A DNA stretch of 64,000 nucleotides, taken from positions 78,018 to 142,017 of the forward strand of contig CAZELP010000003.1 in the NCBI GenBank assembly GCA_964513205.1, in the 5' to 3' direction. Below are positions 1 to 8,038 of the stretch, in pieces; positions within the stretch are counted from its first letter, which is position 1, and the number at the start of each line of letters is the position of its first letter. Below the pieces are notes generated by a model that made no database searches, was not told the origin of the DNA, and worked only from the letters and a program-made list of their open reading frames with translations. The DNA comes from JAGVJT01 sp964513205 (lineage in GTDB: Bacteria; Pseudomonadota; Gammaproteobacteria; Legionellales; Legionellaceae). The translations under genes were made by a program, and so were the position numbers.

Positions 1-123
1 GGAGTCGCCATCATGCTCTTTCCGATGATAGTATACCGTCTGTTTGGAAGTCGAACACGACAACATGTACAAACACACTATCAGGAGCATACCCAGTTTC
101 ATGACCTGTTCCCTCCGAAATAA
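1..123 (+). CDS. C-terminal end of an unidentified protein, possibly membrane-bound (partial)
   Basis: An open frame enters from the left edge and ends at TAA (121-123), giving 40 residues. The first 13 or so are hydrophobic and are followed by a basic then polar tail, as at the end of a last membrane segment. The stop lies 12 bases before the dacB ATG, so the two genes are probably cotranscribed. Too little is visible to name a family. Confidence 0.5.
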   Translation, partial: GVAIMLFPMIVYRLFGSRTRQHVQTHYQEHTQFHDLFPPK

Positions 124-135
124 ACGGAGATTTTG

Positions 136-1527
136 ATGCGCTTTTTTTTATCCTTGGGACTGTTTTTTTGCTTCAATACAGCCGATGCCGCTACTCATCT
201 TGACGCCTCAATTGATACACTCATTCAAAAAAAAATCCCAAATGCATCCGTCAGTATACTAATCCAAGAATTAGAATCAGGAAAAATTTGGTATGCCAAA
301 AATCCGAACCAACTTCAAATGCTCGCCAGTAATACCAAACTTTTCACAGCAGCTGCGGCATTGCTGCACTTTCCTGAACAGACTCATTTTGATACTCAAA
401 TTTTATCTGATGGCTCGAATCTCTACTTTCAATTTAAAGGCTCTCCCGATCTGACCACATCTGATTTTTTGACGTTGCTCACAAAACTGGAAACACAATT
501 TCCATCCCGAATCATAAATGGCAATATCATCATCGACCAGACTCGCTTTTCTCGTCCTTATTATTCAGATGGACTCTCTTATGATGATTTTGGATGGTAC
601 TTTGCAGCTCCTACAAGCGCACTGATACTCGACGGGAACTCCGTTTCTTCCACATGGAAAACATCTAAACAAATTCATGGGCCGGTTCAAATTGACACCC
701 ACCACAATCAGGCTCTAACACTCATTAACAATCTACAAACCGCTTCACACGAAGAGGCAACACAACACTGCACGCTTAATATCGAGCAATATTCAAATAA
801 TACACTGAGAGTATATGGATGTGTTGAACAAACAAGCACGCCTTATACCATGCGTCTGGCTATATCAGAGCCTATTCTATATGCAAAAAAATTAATCCAA
901 TCATCACTAAAAGCATCGCGCATCAAGATTAAAGGGAAAATTATTGAAGGGAGAACACCTCCTCATCTTAAACTTATCGCACGCTTTGAAAGTAAACCCA
1001 TTGCCAATCTAGTTCAGCATATGCTCCTACATTCAGATAATTTATATGCAGACAACATAGCCAAACAACTCGGTTTTTCAGTCCGACACCATGGAACATA
1101 CAAGGAAGGAATGTTTGCAATCAAAGAAATTTTACGCGCACAGACTCACCTGAATTTTCAACAAATTAAACTTCGTGATGGCGCGGGGACACGCTATAAC
1201 CTTTCCAACGCACAACAAATGGTGACATTACTAAAGGACATGTACAAAAAACCACACTTAAAAGACAAATGGTTAAGCGCATTGCCTGTTGCAGGTGTAT
1301 CAGGAACGCTGCAAAACTGGGGGAAAAATACTGCGCTTGAAAAACATGTCTTTGCAAAAACAGGCTCAATGCAAGACATTTCGACACTGTCAGGCTATCT
1401 GATATTACCCAATAAGCCTGTTTTTGTTTTTTCTATTTTAGTGAATCATTTTAATATTCCACTTGAAGATGTTCGTCAGTTTGAAGCAGAAGTACTTAAA
1501 CACATGATCACTGCGCAAATCGGTTAG
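136..1527 (+). CDS. dacB: D-alanyl-D-alanine carboxypeptidase/endopeptidase (PBP4 family)
   Basis: A periplasmic penicillin-binding protein that trims or cuts peptidoglycan cross-links (peptidase family S13). The 463-residue product starts with a signal peptide ending near residue 19. It has all three serine-peptidase motifs: SNTK at about 65-68 (catalytic Ser and Lys), SDN near 300 and KTGS at about 408-411. The length suits PBP4. I chose ATG 136 over the TTG at 133 because GGAG lies just upstream at 126-129. The 3' end overlaps the convergent EamA gene by 20 bases. Confidence 0.93.
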   Translation: MRFFLSLGLFFCFNTADAATHLDASIDTLIQKKIPNASVSILIQELESGKIWYAKNPNQLQMLASNTKLFTAAAALLHFPEQTHFDTQILSDGSNLYFQFKGSPDLTTSDFLTLLTKLETQFPSRIINGNIIIDQTRFSRPYYSDGLSYDDFGWYFAAPTSALILDGNSVSSTWKTSKQIHGPVQIDTHHNQALTLINNLQTASHEEATQHCTLNIEQYSNNTLRVYGCVEQTSTPYTMRLAISEPILYAKKLIQSSLKASRIKIKGKIIEGRTPPHLKLIARFESKPIANLVQHMLLHSDNLYADNIAKQLGFSVRHHGTYKEGMFAIKEILRAQTHLNFQQIKLRDGAGTRYNLSNAQQMVTLLKDMYKKPHLKDKWLSALPVAGVSGTLQNWGKNTALEKHVFAKTGSMQDISTLSGYLILPNKPVFVFSILVNHFNIPLEDVRQFEAEVLKHMITAQIG

Positions 1528-2395
1528 CTTCTTGGCGCGTCGCCAATTTTCGGCTAAAAAGATTCAGACATAATCCAGACAAAACCATTAAACTTGCTGA
1601 TATTTTCCAAGGATAAAGCACCTCATCAAACACCCACACCGATCCAAATAGAGCAAAAATAGGCACAAGAAAAGTAAAGGGTGCCAACATGCTCATGGGA
1701 TATCGGCTCAGTAACCAATTCCAAAGACCATACCCAAACCAAGTCGATGCATACGTGATATATAAAACAGAAATAATCGCTCTGAAGGATATTTGTCGAA
1801 GCTGATAGATACTATCCATCCCCTCAAACGCTATCAAACAAGCCAAAAGTGGGATAAATGCAATAAAACTCCCCCAAACAACCAGAGAAATTGCGTCAAC
1901 CGATCCAATTTTTTTTATCAACAAAGAGCCAATCCCCCAAGAAAATGAGGCACAAATGATCAAGAATAATCCACTTGCAGAAACATCTCCGCCCAAATGG
2001 GCAAACACCATTGCAATACCTAAAAAAGCAACAAAAGCCCCTATGATTTGCCAAATAATGACCTGCTCTTTGAGAAAGATAACTGCAAAAAAAAGACCAA
2101 AAAACACCTGGACTTGAACAATTAATCCCGCAAGACCTGGACTAACACCGGCTTTAATACCAGCAAATAAAAATAAAAATTGTAAAGCGAAAATAAATAT
2201 CGCATATCCCATCAAAAGAAAAAAAGAAGTTTTAGGCGGTTTGAAGAAAAAAATTGCCGGGAAAGAAGCCAAAAAAAATCGAAGCACACACAACATCATG
2301 GGGGAAACGTCATTCAAAGCAAATTGAACAAAAATAAAATTTAGCCCCCAAATGACCGCCAATAAAAAAGCACATAAAACATGAAAAGCCTGCAT
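1508..2395 (-). CDS. EamA-family (DMT superfamily) metabolite exporter
   Basis: An inner-membrane transporter of 295 residues with about ten hydrophobic segments arranged as two EamA repeats (roughly 5-135 and 145-280). The opening segment (AVIWGLNFIFVQ) and the FGYGLWNWLLSRY and DEVLYPW-type stretches near the second repeat resemble E. coli EamA, an O-acetylserine/cysteine exporter. Substrate cannot be read from sequence. It overlaps the dacB 3' end tail to tail and lies 9 bases downstream of the methyltransferase gene, so it is probably the last gene of the minus-strand run beginning with the dehydratase at 4951. Confidence 0.85.
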   Translation of the reverse strand: MQAFHVLCAFLLAVIWGLNFIFVQFALNDVSPMMLCVLRFFLASFPAIFFFKPPKTSFFLLMGYAIFIFALQFLFLFAGIKAGVSPGLAGLIVQVQVFFGLFFAVIFLKEQVIIWQIIGAFVAFLGIAMVFAHLGGDVSASGLFLIICASFSWGIGSLLIKKIGSVDAISLVVWGSFIAFIPLLACLIAFEGMDSIYQLRQISFRAIISVLYITYASTWFGYGLWNWLLSRYPMSMLAPFTFLVPIFALFGSVWVFDEVLYPWKISASLMVLSGLCLNLFSRKLATRQEANRFAQ

Positions 2396-2404
2396 AAAAT
2401 CCTC

Positions 2405-3082
2405 TTATGAAAGAGCTGATTTCTCACCTTTAAATAAAGCAACACACCCTATGATTTGTACATCAACATTAATTAAGTGTTGATTGAGTATATCAAGCAA
2501 AGCCAGTTGTGTATCATAACGATTTGAAAAAACATGCTTCTGGTTGTAGCTGCGCATTAAAAATCGACTTAAAGGCGTATGAAAATGCTCATCAGCTAAA
2601 ATTGTCGCTCCAAATAAAACTCCCCCGGGTTTAAGCATTCGAACCAAATGCTTCAGCACAATTGACTTTGCATACATTGAGCCGGGTAGACAATGCAACA
2701 GATAATTTGCTGAAATGGAATTAAACTGCTCATCTAAGGTCGATTTTATTTTGAATACATCGTCATGATAAAGCGTGGGAGAAAGGCGCTGAACTGCTCG
2801 AGCAGCCCATTTTAAACACAGAGGATTTGCATCCATCAAGGCCAATCTGCTATCTTCTGGCCAATGATTATGCTTTAAATAGTAGCCAGAGCCCACCCCC
2901 ACATCCAAATGACGCGAAGAAGTGTATTGAATATAGTGTTCTAATTGCTTTTTCTTAGTACAACGCCATATGAATCTATTGGAAAAATGAATCACAATCG
3001 CATCGTAAAAAAATAACAATAAACGATTATAAACTGCATATCCGGCTTCAATCTCTGAATCTGAAACATACAGTTCGGCCAT
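2405..3082 (-). CDS. class I SAM-dependent methyltransferase, substrate unknown
   Basis: 225 residues. The SAM-binding motif I is clear at about 59-69 (LDVGVGSGYYL), followed by an acidic motif II near 83 (MDAN), a motif IV-like stretch (NYLLHCLPG) and LKPGG, the order seen in Rossmann-fold methyltransferases of the methyltransf_11/12 type. Residues 1-50 are a helical, basic N-terminal extension. The start lies 3 bases after the stop of the upstream dehydratase, so the two are translated from one message. That neighbour suggests modification of a glycan or lipid, but this is inference. Confidence 0.75.
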   Translation of the reverse strand: MAELYVSDSEIEAGYAVYNRLLLFFYDAIVIHFSNRFIWRCTKKKQLEHYIQYTSSRHLDVGVGSGYYLKHNHWPEDSRLALMDANPLCLKWAARAVQRLSPTLYHDDVFKIKSTLDEQFNSISANYLLHCLPGSMYAKSIVLKHLVRMLKPGGVLFGATILADEHFHTPLSRFLMRSYNQKHVFSNRYDTQLALLDILNQHLINVDVQIIGCVALFKGEKSALS

Positions 3083-3085
3083 GCG

Positions 3086-4951
3086 CTATACCTCCGCTAA
3101 TAACTCACATCGGAACTCGGGTACAAGACTCTTCAACAAAATCAACAATTCCATATGCTGATGAGTACTACACGCAGAATTGATCATGCGTAATGTCTGA
3201 GTCAGCTCATTCCAATCGATCTCTCTAAATTTAGCTTTAAAAAGTTTTTCATGTTCTGTTTGTACCAGTTGCTCTGAAGGATGGAACAACTCCTCGAAAA
3301 GTTTCTCGCCAGGTCGCAAACCTGTGTATTGAATTTGAATATCTTTACCCGGAACTTTTCCTGCCAATCGAATCATTTGCTCAGCCAAATAACTGATTTT
3401 AATTGGCTCCCCCATATCCAGCACAAAAATTTCGCCGCCATTGCCATTGATCATTGCCTGCAAAATTAACTGCGACGCTTCTGGAATTGTCATAAAATAA
3501 CGTTGGATATCAGGATGTGTTACCGTTAAAGGACCACCCTTCTCGAGTTGCTTTTGGAATAAAGGCACGACACTTCCAACTGAACCCAAAACATTCCCAA
3601 ATCTTACCGTGATGAAATGAGTATCTGTCCGCGCATTTAAATTTTGACAATAGATTTCCGCGACACGTTTGGTTGTTCCCATGACATTAGTAGGATTTAC
3701 TGCTTTATCCGTGGAAATCAAAATGAACTTCTTCGCACCAACATGCACGCTGGCCTCAGCAACAATTTGAGTACCAATGATGTTGTTTCGGACCGCAACA
3801 CGAACTTGATTTTCAAGCATGGGAACATGCTTGTAAGCCGCCGCATGAAACACAATTTCAGGCTTAAGCTGACGGAAAAGGTCATTAATGGCCACGCTGT
3901 CGACCACACTGGTTAGCGAAACCTCTACCAAAAGCTCAGGGAAAACCTGACGCATTTCTTGCTCAATATTATATAAATTGTATTCATTATTATCTAAAAG
4001 ACATAGTTTTTGTGGTTTTAAACGCGCAATTTGGCGACAAAGCTCAGAACCAATTGACCCGCCAGCCCCCGTCACAATGACACAATGAGATTCAATAAAA
4101 GAAGCAATCTTATCCCAACTGAGTTGAACCTGATCACGACCCAGTAAGTCTTCAATATCGACTTTGCGCAAGTCATTAACCTCTACATGCCCAGATGCCA
4201 AAGCCTGCAGACTGGGTAGCGTTCGAAATGGTATCGCACAAAGTTCGCAAAAATTCACAATACGACGCATTTCAGCTGAACCCGCAGAAGGAATCGCAAT
4301 AAAAATTAAGTTGGCTTCACATTGAACAACCAGCTCAGGCAACTGAGCGGTGGTTCCCAAGACGCGTACACCATGCACTTCAAGTCCACGTTTGCTCTTC
4401 TGGTCATCCACAAAACCAACAGGAACATAAGCATTTGAACGCTTTAAATCTCTTACCAATCCTTCGCCAGCAAGACCGGCTCCGACAATCAAAACTCGCT
4501 TTGGTGGTTCTTTAGAAGAAGATTTGGACAAAAAATCATTATACCAACGCAGCAACAAGCGACCAGAACATAAAATACCCGTTGAGATCAAGGCATACAA
4601 CGGAAAAATGGCACGAGGGACTGCATCGAGCAATGCGCATAAATACAAAACGGGTATCGCCAATAAAATCGCGGTAACAGTCGAACGTAAAATTCGGTCC
4701 AAATCACTGAGCGATGAAAATCGCCAAAGCCCACGATAGACTTTAAATCCGTAATAACAAGCGACTTGCACACACATGACACAAAACAAAGCGGCAAAAA
4801 CACGAGGCGTCATACGTGAAAAAGCAGAAAAGTGGAGATTGTACTTCACCCAATATGCAAGAAACCAAGCCACAGGAATGGCTGCAACATCAAACAAAAT
4901 ATAAGGCAATTTTGCACGACATTTTTGAAAAAAAGCGCTGAACTTATCCAT
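3086..4951 (-). CDS. membrane-bound nucleotide-sugar 4,6-dehydratase, WbpM/PglF/FlaA1 family
   Basis: Makes a UDP-4-keto-6-deoxy sugar, the entry step to many surface-glycan amino sugars. The first 135 residues carry four membrane segments. A first Rossmann domain starts at VLIVGAG (about 153-159), and the extended SDR domain starts at about 293 with VTGAGGSIGSE. The STDKAVNPTN stretch followed by MGTTKR holds the Asp-Lys and Lys of the family's active site. At about 621 residues it is the long membrane form. ATG 4951 is used; a GTG at 4957 is also possible and sits better behind a GGA. It heads the run dehydratase, methyltransferase, exporter. Confidence 0.87.
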   Translation of the reverse strand: MDKFSAFFQKCRAKLPYILFDVAAIPVAWFLAYWVKYNLHFSAFSRMTPRVFAALFCVMCVQVACYYGFKVYRGLWRFSSLSDLDRILRSTVTAILLAIPVLYLCALLDAVPRAIFPLYALISTGILCSGRLLLRWYNDFLSKSSSKEPPKRVLIVGAGLAGEGLVRDLKRSNAYVPVGFVDDQKSKRGLEVHGVRVLGTTAQLPELVVQCEANLIFIAIPSAGSAEMRRIVNFCELCAIPFRTLPSLQALASGHVEVNDLRKVDIEDLLGRDQVQLSWDKIASFIESHCVIVTGAGGSIGSELCRQIARLKPQKLCLLDNNEYNLYNIEQEMRQVFPELLVEVSLTSVVDSVAINDLFRQLKPEIVFHAAAYKHVPMLENQVRVAVRNNIIGTQIVAEASVHVGAKKFILISTDKAVNPTNVMGTTKRVAEIYCQNLNARTDTHFITVRFGNVLGSVGSVVPLFQKQLEKGGPLTVTHPDIQRYFMTIPEASQLILQAMINGNGGEIFVLDMGEPIKISYLAEQMIRLAGKVPGKDIQIQYTGLRPGEKLFEELFHPSEQLVQTEHEKLFKAKFREIDWNELTQTLRMINSACSTHQHMELLILLKSLVPEFRCELLAEV

Positions 4952-5084
4952 GATCACCAGAAAAAAGAATCCTTGTATGACTATACTATACCAGGAATAA
5001 AATGCATGACCAGTACATTTTAGATGTGTTTAAAATTTAATTTGTATGATAAAATAATGGATCCATTTATGAATTATTTTATTA

Positions 5085-6131
5085 ATGAAAAAGAAAGTTG
5101 TCTATTTTTTATTTGATTTTGACGGTGTGCTGTCTTTGTATTTGAGTGATTTCAATGTCCGTTCGCCTGTTTATCAGAAAAGACGGAATGAGGTTCCAGA
5201 ATATGGCCGAAATTTCTTTGATTTTTTTGCCAATCAAGTCTCCCAAACCATCGAAAATTGCATTACAGAAAGTCTTCAAGACCATCCAGAAGTTGTGCTC
5301 GCGATTGGCTCAGCTCGACAAACAAGAGCGGGTGAAAAATACAGCGCAAAAAAAAATAATCAAAATGGATTTTGTTTCACTCTCTATGCGGATTTAGCGC
5401 GTGAAAAGGGATGGCACTTTAATCCACTTTTACTTCCGGACTACGAACTAGCGTCTTTTGTTTTTGATAAAATTGGCAAAACAATGGGGCCACTTGAGTT
5501 GAATGAAGACAATAAGCATGTCTTCAAACCGGATTTGTTCTCAGACAACTTAGATTGGAAAAACGATCAATTATTAGAGGAACGTAAACAATCTCTATTT
5601 CAGATGCATCTCGAGTATCTACATCAACATTATCCGGCATCAGAATATGATGTGACACTTGAATTTTGGGATGATGAGAAAAAATACATCGACGGCTGCC
5701 ACGATTACATTGAATGTCTTTCTGACTCAACGAAAAAAAATGATCGTTTTGCACGCAACACTCACTCTAATCCATATCGAATGATCACGCGTCATTTTGA
5801 TTGGCAGACCATATTAAATGGCATTTCAAAAGAAATGAGAGCAAAAGATCAATTGGGTGAGAAGTTAAAGAACCATATCTATTCTGTTTCAATTGACCCG
5901 ATTCAACCGAGACTAAGCGACCACTCTTTTTGGGTCACGACTGATTCTCCGCGCTCCATCACTAAGACATTAAGTATTTCTTCTGATGATGAACCCACAT
6001 TGGAAAAACAGTCTATTCCTTATCAATGGATTGGGGTTGGAATTTCTCTAGCAATCGTTGGTTACTTGCTTTGGGGATCGAAATCAGAATCCAAAGACCT
6101 GCATAACCTCATACTCCCAAGCAACAAATGA
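5085..6131 (+). CDS. HAD-like phosphatase-type protein with a C-terminal membrane anchor; function unknown
   Basis: 348 residues; I do not recognise the family. The N-terminus has a haloacid-dehalogenase motif I (FDFDGVL, Asp11 and Asp13). A likely motif II Ser76 follows in AIGSARQT, and a motif IV-like Asp196-Asp197 in FWDDEKKYIDG. The roughly 120 residues between motifs II and IV are unusually long and could be a cap domain. Residues 314-331 form a single hydrophobic segment close to the C-terminus with 17 polar residues after it, as in a tail-anchored protein; there is no signal peptide. Divergent from the dehydratase, tail to tail with the GT-C gene (no gap). A secreted effector is possible but unproven. 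Confidence 0.7.
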   Translation: MKKKVVYFLFDFDGVLSLYLSDFNVRSPVYQKRRNEVPEYGRNFFDFFANQVSQTIENCITESLQDHPEVVLAIGSARQTRAGEKYSAKKNNQNGFCFTLYADLAREKGWHFNPLLLPDYELASFVFDKIGKTMGPLELNEDNKHVFKPDLFSDNLDWKNDQLLEERKQSLFQMHLEYLHQHYPASEYDVTLEFWDDEKKYIDGCHDYIECLSDSTKKNDRFARNTHSNPYRMITRHFDWQTILNGISKEMRAKDQLGEKLKNHIYSVSIDPIQPRLSDHSFWVTTDSPRSITKTLSISSDDEPTLEKQSIPYQWIGVGISLAIVGYLLWGSKSESKDLHNLILPSNK

Positions 6132-7622
6132 TCATTTTTTTGTAAAAAGAAGATACTGATATACCGTATGATTTGAGTCAAAATATTTCATTTGTTGGGT
6201 GAGTTGATAATCTGCCTTCATGTCAAGTTTCTGCTTTAAACATGCATCTGCTGGTGTATATTCAACGATACCATCATGAATCCAAGCAGTTAAAATAATG
6301 TAATCAGGAGAATGCTTCCATATCGTTTCACAGAAACTTAAATAGCGATTTTTCGAGCGATCATGCGCCATTTTTTGATTATTTAAGCAATAAGAATCAA
6401 CAAAATGCAATGTGGGGTTTAGATAAGGCACAAGACCACTGTCTGCTAAAACGACTGTCTCATCCGACCTAGCATGTACCGCAAGCCAGGTTGAAAGCTT
6501 CATCCTCAACAACTCACCTTGAATAGGATTGATTGTATAAGCATGATATTGGGATAGTGTCATTTTCGGTATAAAAACAAGCAAAATAAAAGAGAAAAGA
6601 TAAATCCATCGGCGCTCTTTGAATAAATGTACTATTCCGATCGTTGCTAACGGCAAAATCAGTGCCCAAGCGGGCAAAAATAAACGGTTATCAAAAGCCA
6701 CCACAGGATCTGCGGTACTTAATAAAATTAAATAAAAAAAACTGGGTGAGATTAAAAATAGATACAACGGACGCAACTGACGCACGCTCAATAAAGAGAG
6801 AGTGCAACATAAGAAAGGCCAAACCAAAGCAAGATAGTGACGATCTAGAACCCCCAAAAATCTAAGATCGTGAGCCTTACAATAGACTGGATTGGGGAAA
6901 AGATAACCAAAATAAGAAAGACGCCAAATCAAATAAGGTATAAAAATAAAACTCCATACCCCCACCACAAGTGTCATTAGAGATTTAAAGTGACACGAAG
7001 GCCATAGAAAAAAACCAAAAATGAGGATTAAAAGACAGGACAAAGCCCCGCCCTCGGGTCTTGTCAAACTCAACAAGCCAAGCATGAACGCCGCCACAAA
7101 AACAGCTCTAAATGAAAAAGTGCGCAACCCTTTTAAAAGAAAAAACACACTGCACAATAAAATGGCCTCATACACAGTCGTTTCAAGACCACTTGCAGTC
7201 CAAATAATCTGTCCACGATAAGCCAGTAACCAAGCCAACGGAATTAAGGCATATCTCGAATGGGTGTGCATGGAGGTCAGGAAATACACTCCTATTCCTA
7301 CGCCTAAAAGTCCACAAACACCCAAAAACTTAAGCACCCAAACCGGATCCAAATGCATGACCATGGAAAACCGCGCGATGAGTAGAAAGAGAAAATTGGA
7401 GTAGCCCTCAACAGGCATCTGATCGACGTTCCACACAATATTGCCGTGAGAAAGCCACTGGTTTGCATAGCGCAAAGTGATGTACATGTCATCGATTGTA
7501 AATGGCCAAATGGATCGCACTTGCAATACAAATCCATACAAGAAGATGACCATAAGCGCTGCAAAAAATAGCAGATGACGATGAATCGGATTTTTTATAG
7601 ATGAAAAATAAGACAATCTCAT
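6132..7622 (-). CDS. GT-C fold integral-membrane glycosyltransferase (AftB-like)
   Basis: About 496 residues with ten or more hydrophobic segments, a lipid-linked-donor glycosyltransferase by layout. The first periplasmic loop has an acidic DDMY pair at about 44-45, then RYANQW, WN and PVEGYSNFL, the spacing seen in arabinofuranosyl- and mannosyltransferases of the AftB kind. The last 110 residues are a soluble tail with HSPDYIILTAW. ATG 7622 is preferred over GTG 7625. It is divergent from the plus-strand glycosyltransferase genes starting at 7754. The sugar and acceptor cannot be told. Confidence 0.75.
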   Translation of the reverse strand: MRLSYFSSIKNPIHRHLLFFAALMVIFLYGFVLQVRSIWPFTIDDMYITLRYANQWLSHGNIVWNVDQMPVEGYSNFLFLLIARFSMVMHLDPVWVLKFLGVCGLLGVGIGVYFLTSMHTHSRYALIPLAWLLAYRGQIIWTASGLETTVYEAILLCSVFFLLKGLRTFSFRAVFVAAFMLGLLSLTRPEGGALSCLLILIFGFFLWPSCHFKSLMTLVVGVWSFIFIPYLIWRLSYFGYLFPNPVYCKAHDLRFLGVLDRHYLALVWPFLCCTLSLLSVRQLRPLYLFLISPSFFYLILLSTADPVVAFDNRLFLPAWALILPLATIGIVHLFKERRWIYLFSFILLVFIPKMTLSQYHAYTINPIQGELLRMKLSTWLAVHARSDETVVLADSGLVPYLNPTLHFVDSYCLNNQKMAHDRSKNRYLSFCETIWKHSPDYIILTAWIHDGIVEYTPADACLKQKLDMKADYQLTQQMKYFDSNHTVYQYLLFTKK

Positions 7623-7753
7623 CACGAAATCTCATTTTTTAAACAATTAAGCATACAATAACCCGAAATAAGACCATTTTAGACGCCTCATCCCCGTGAC
7701 ACAATAAGGCGGATCCGTTATGATTACAATCATTTTCACAACCGATGATCATC

Positions 7754-8038
7754 ATGCGATCATTCTTTAAACGTTGCCTCAATTCGGTTATTCGTCGTGT
7801 TGGATTTGCTCGTTTATACGCACTCAAACAACGACTAGAAAAACATGAGAAACTCCATAATACCTTCATGAAATTTTTTATTTTTTACCCAGGGATACTA
7901 CTTTATTTCGAGCAAAGGTCACATGAAAAAATTCTTTTCCCACACATGCCCAAGCATTTGGATATGACCTCTCGCGAAGTTCAACGACTATATCACGCGT
8001 TTGTCCATACGAGAGGTGAACATGCGAATTCTGATTGA
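7754..8038 (+). CDS. small basic protein upstream of and overlapping the glycosyltransferase gene; function unknown
   Basis: 94 residues from ATG 7754 (an in-frame ATG lies at 7745). The N-terminus is rich in Arg and Lys. A hydrophobic stretch (FFIFYPGILLYF) lies in the middle and is followed by a helical, charged tail. No signal peptide or known motif. The case for a real gene is its position: it fills the space before the glycosyltransferase, overlaps that gene's ATG by 17 bases, and contains its ribosome-binding site. No clear Shine-Dalgarno of its own was seen. Short coiled-coil proteins are common in glycan clusters, so a helper role is possible. Confidence 0.5.
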   Translation: MRSFFKRCLNSVIRRVGFARLYALKQRLEKHEKLHNTFMKFFIFYPGILLYFEQRSHEKILFPHMPKHLDMTSREVQRLYHAFVHTRGEHANSD

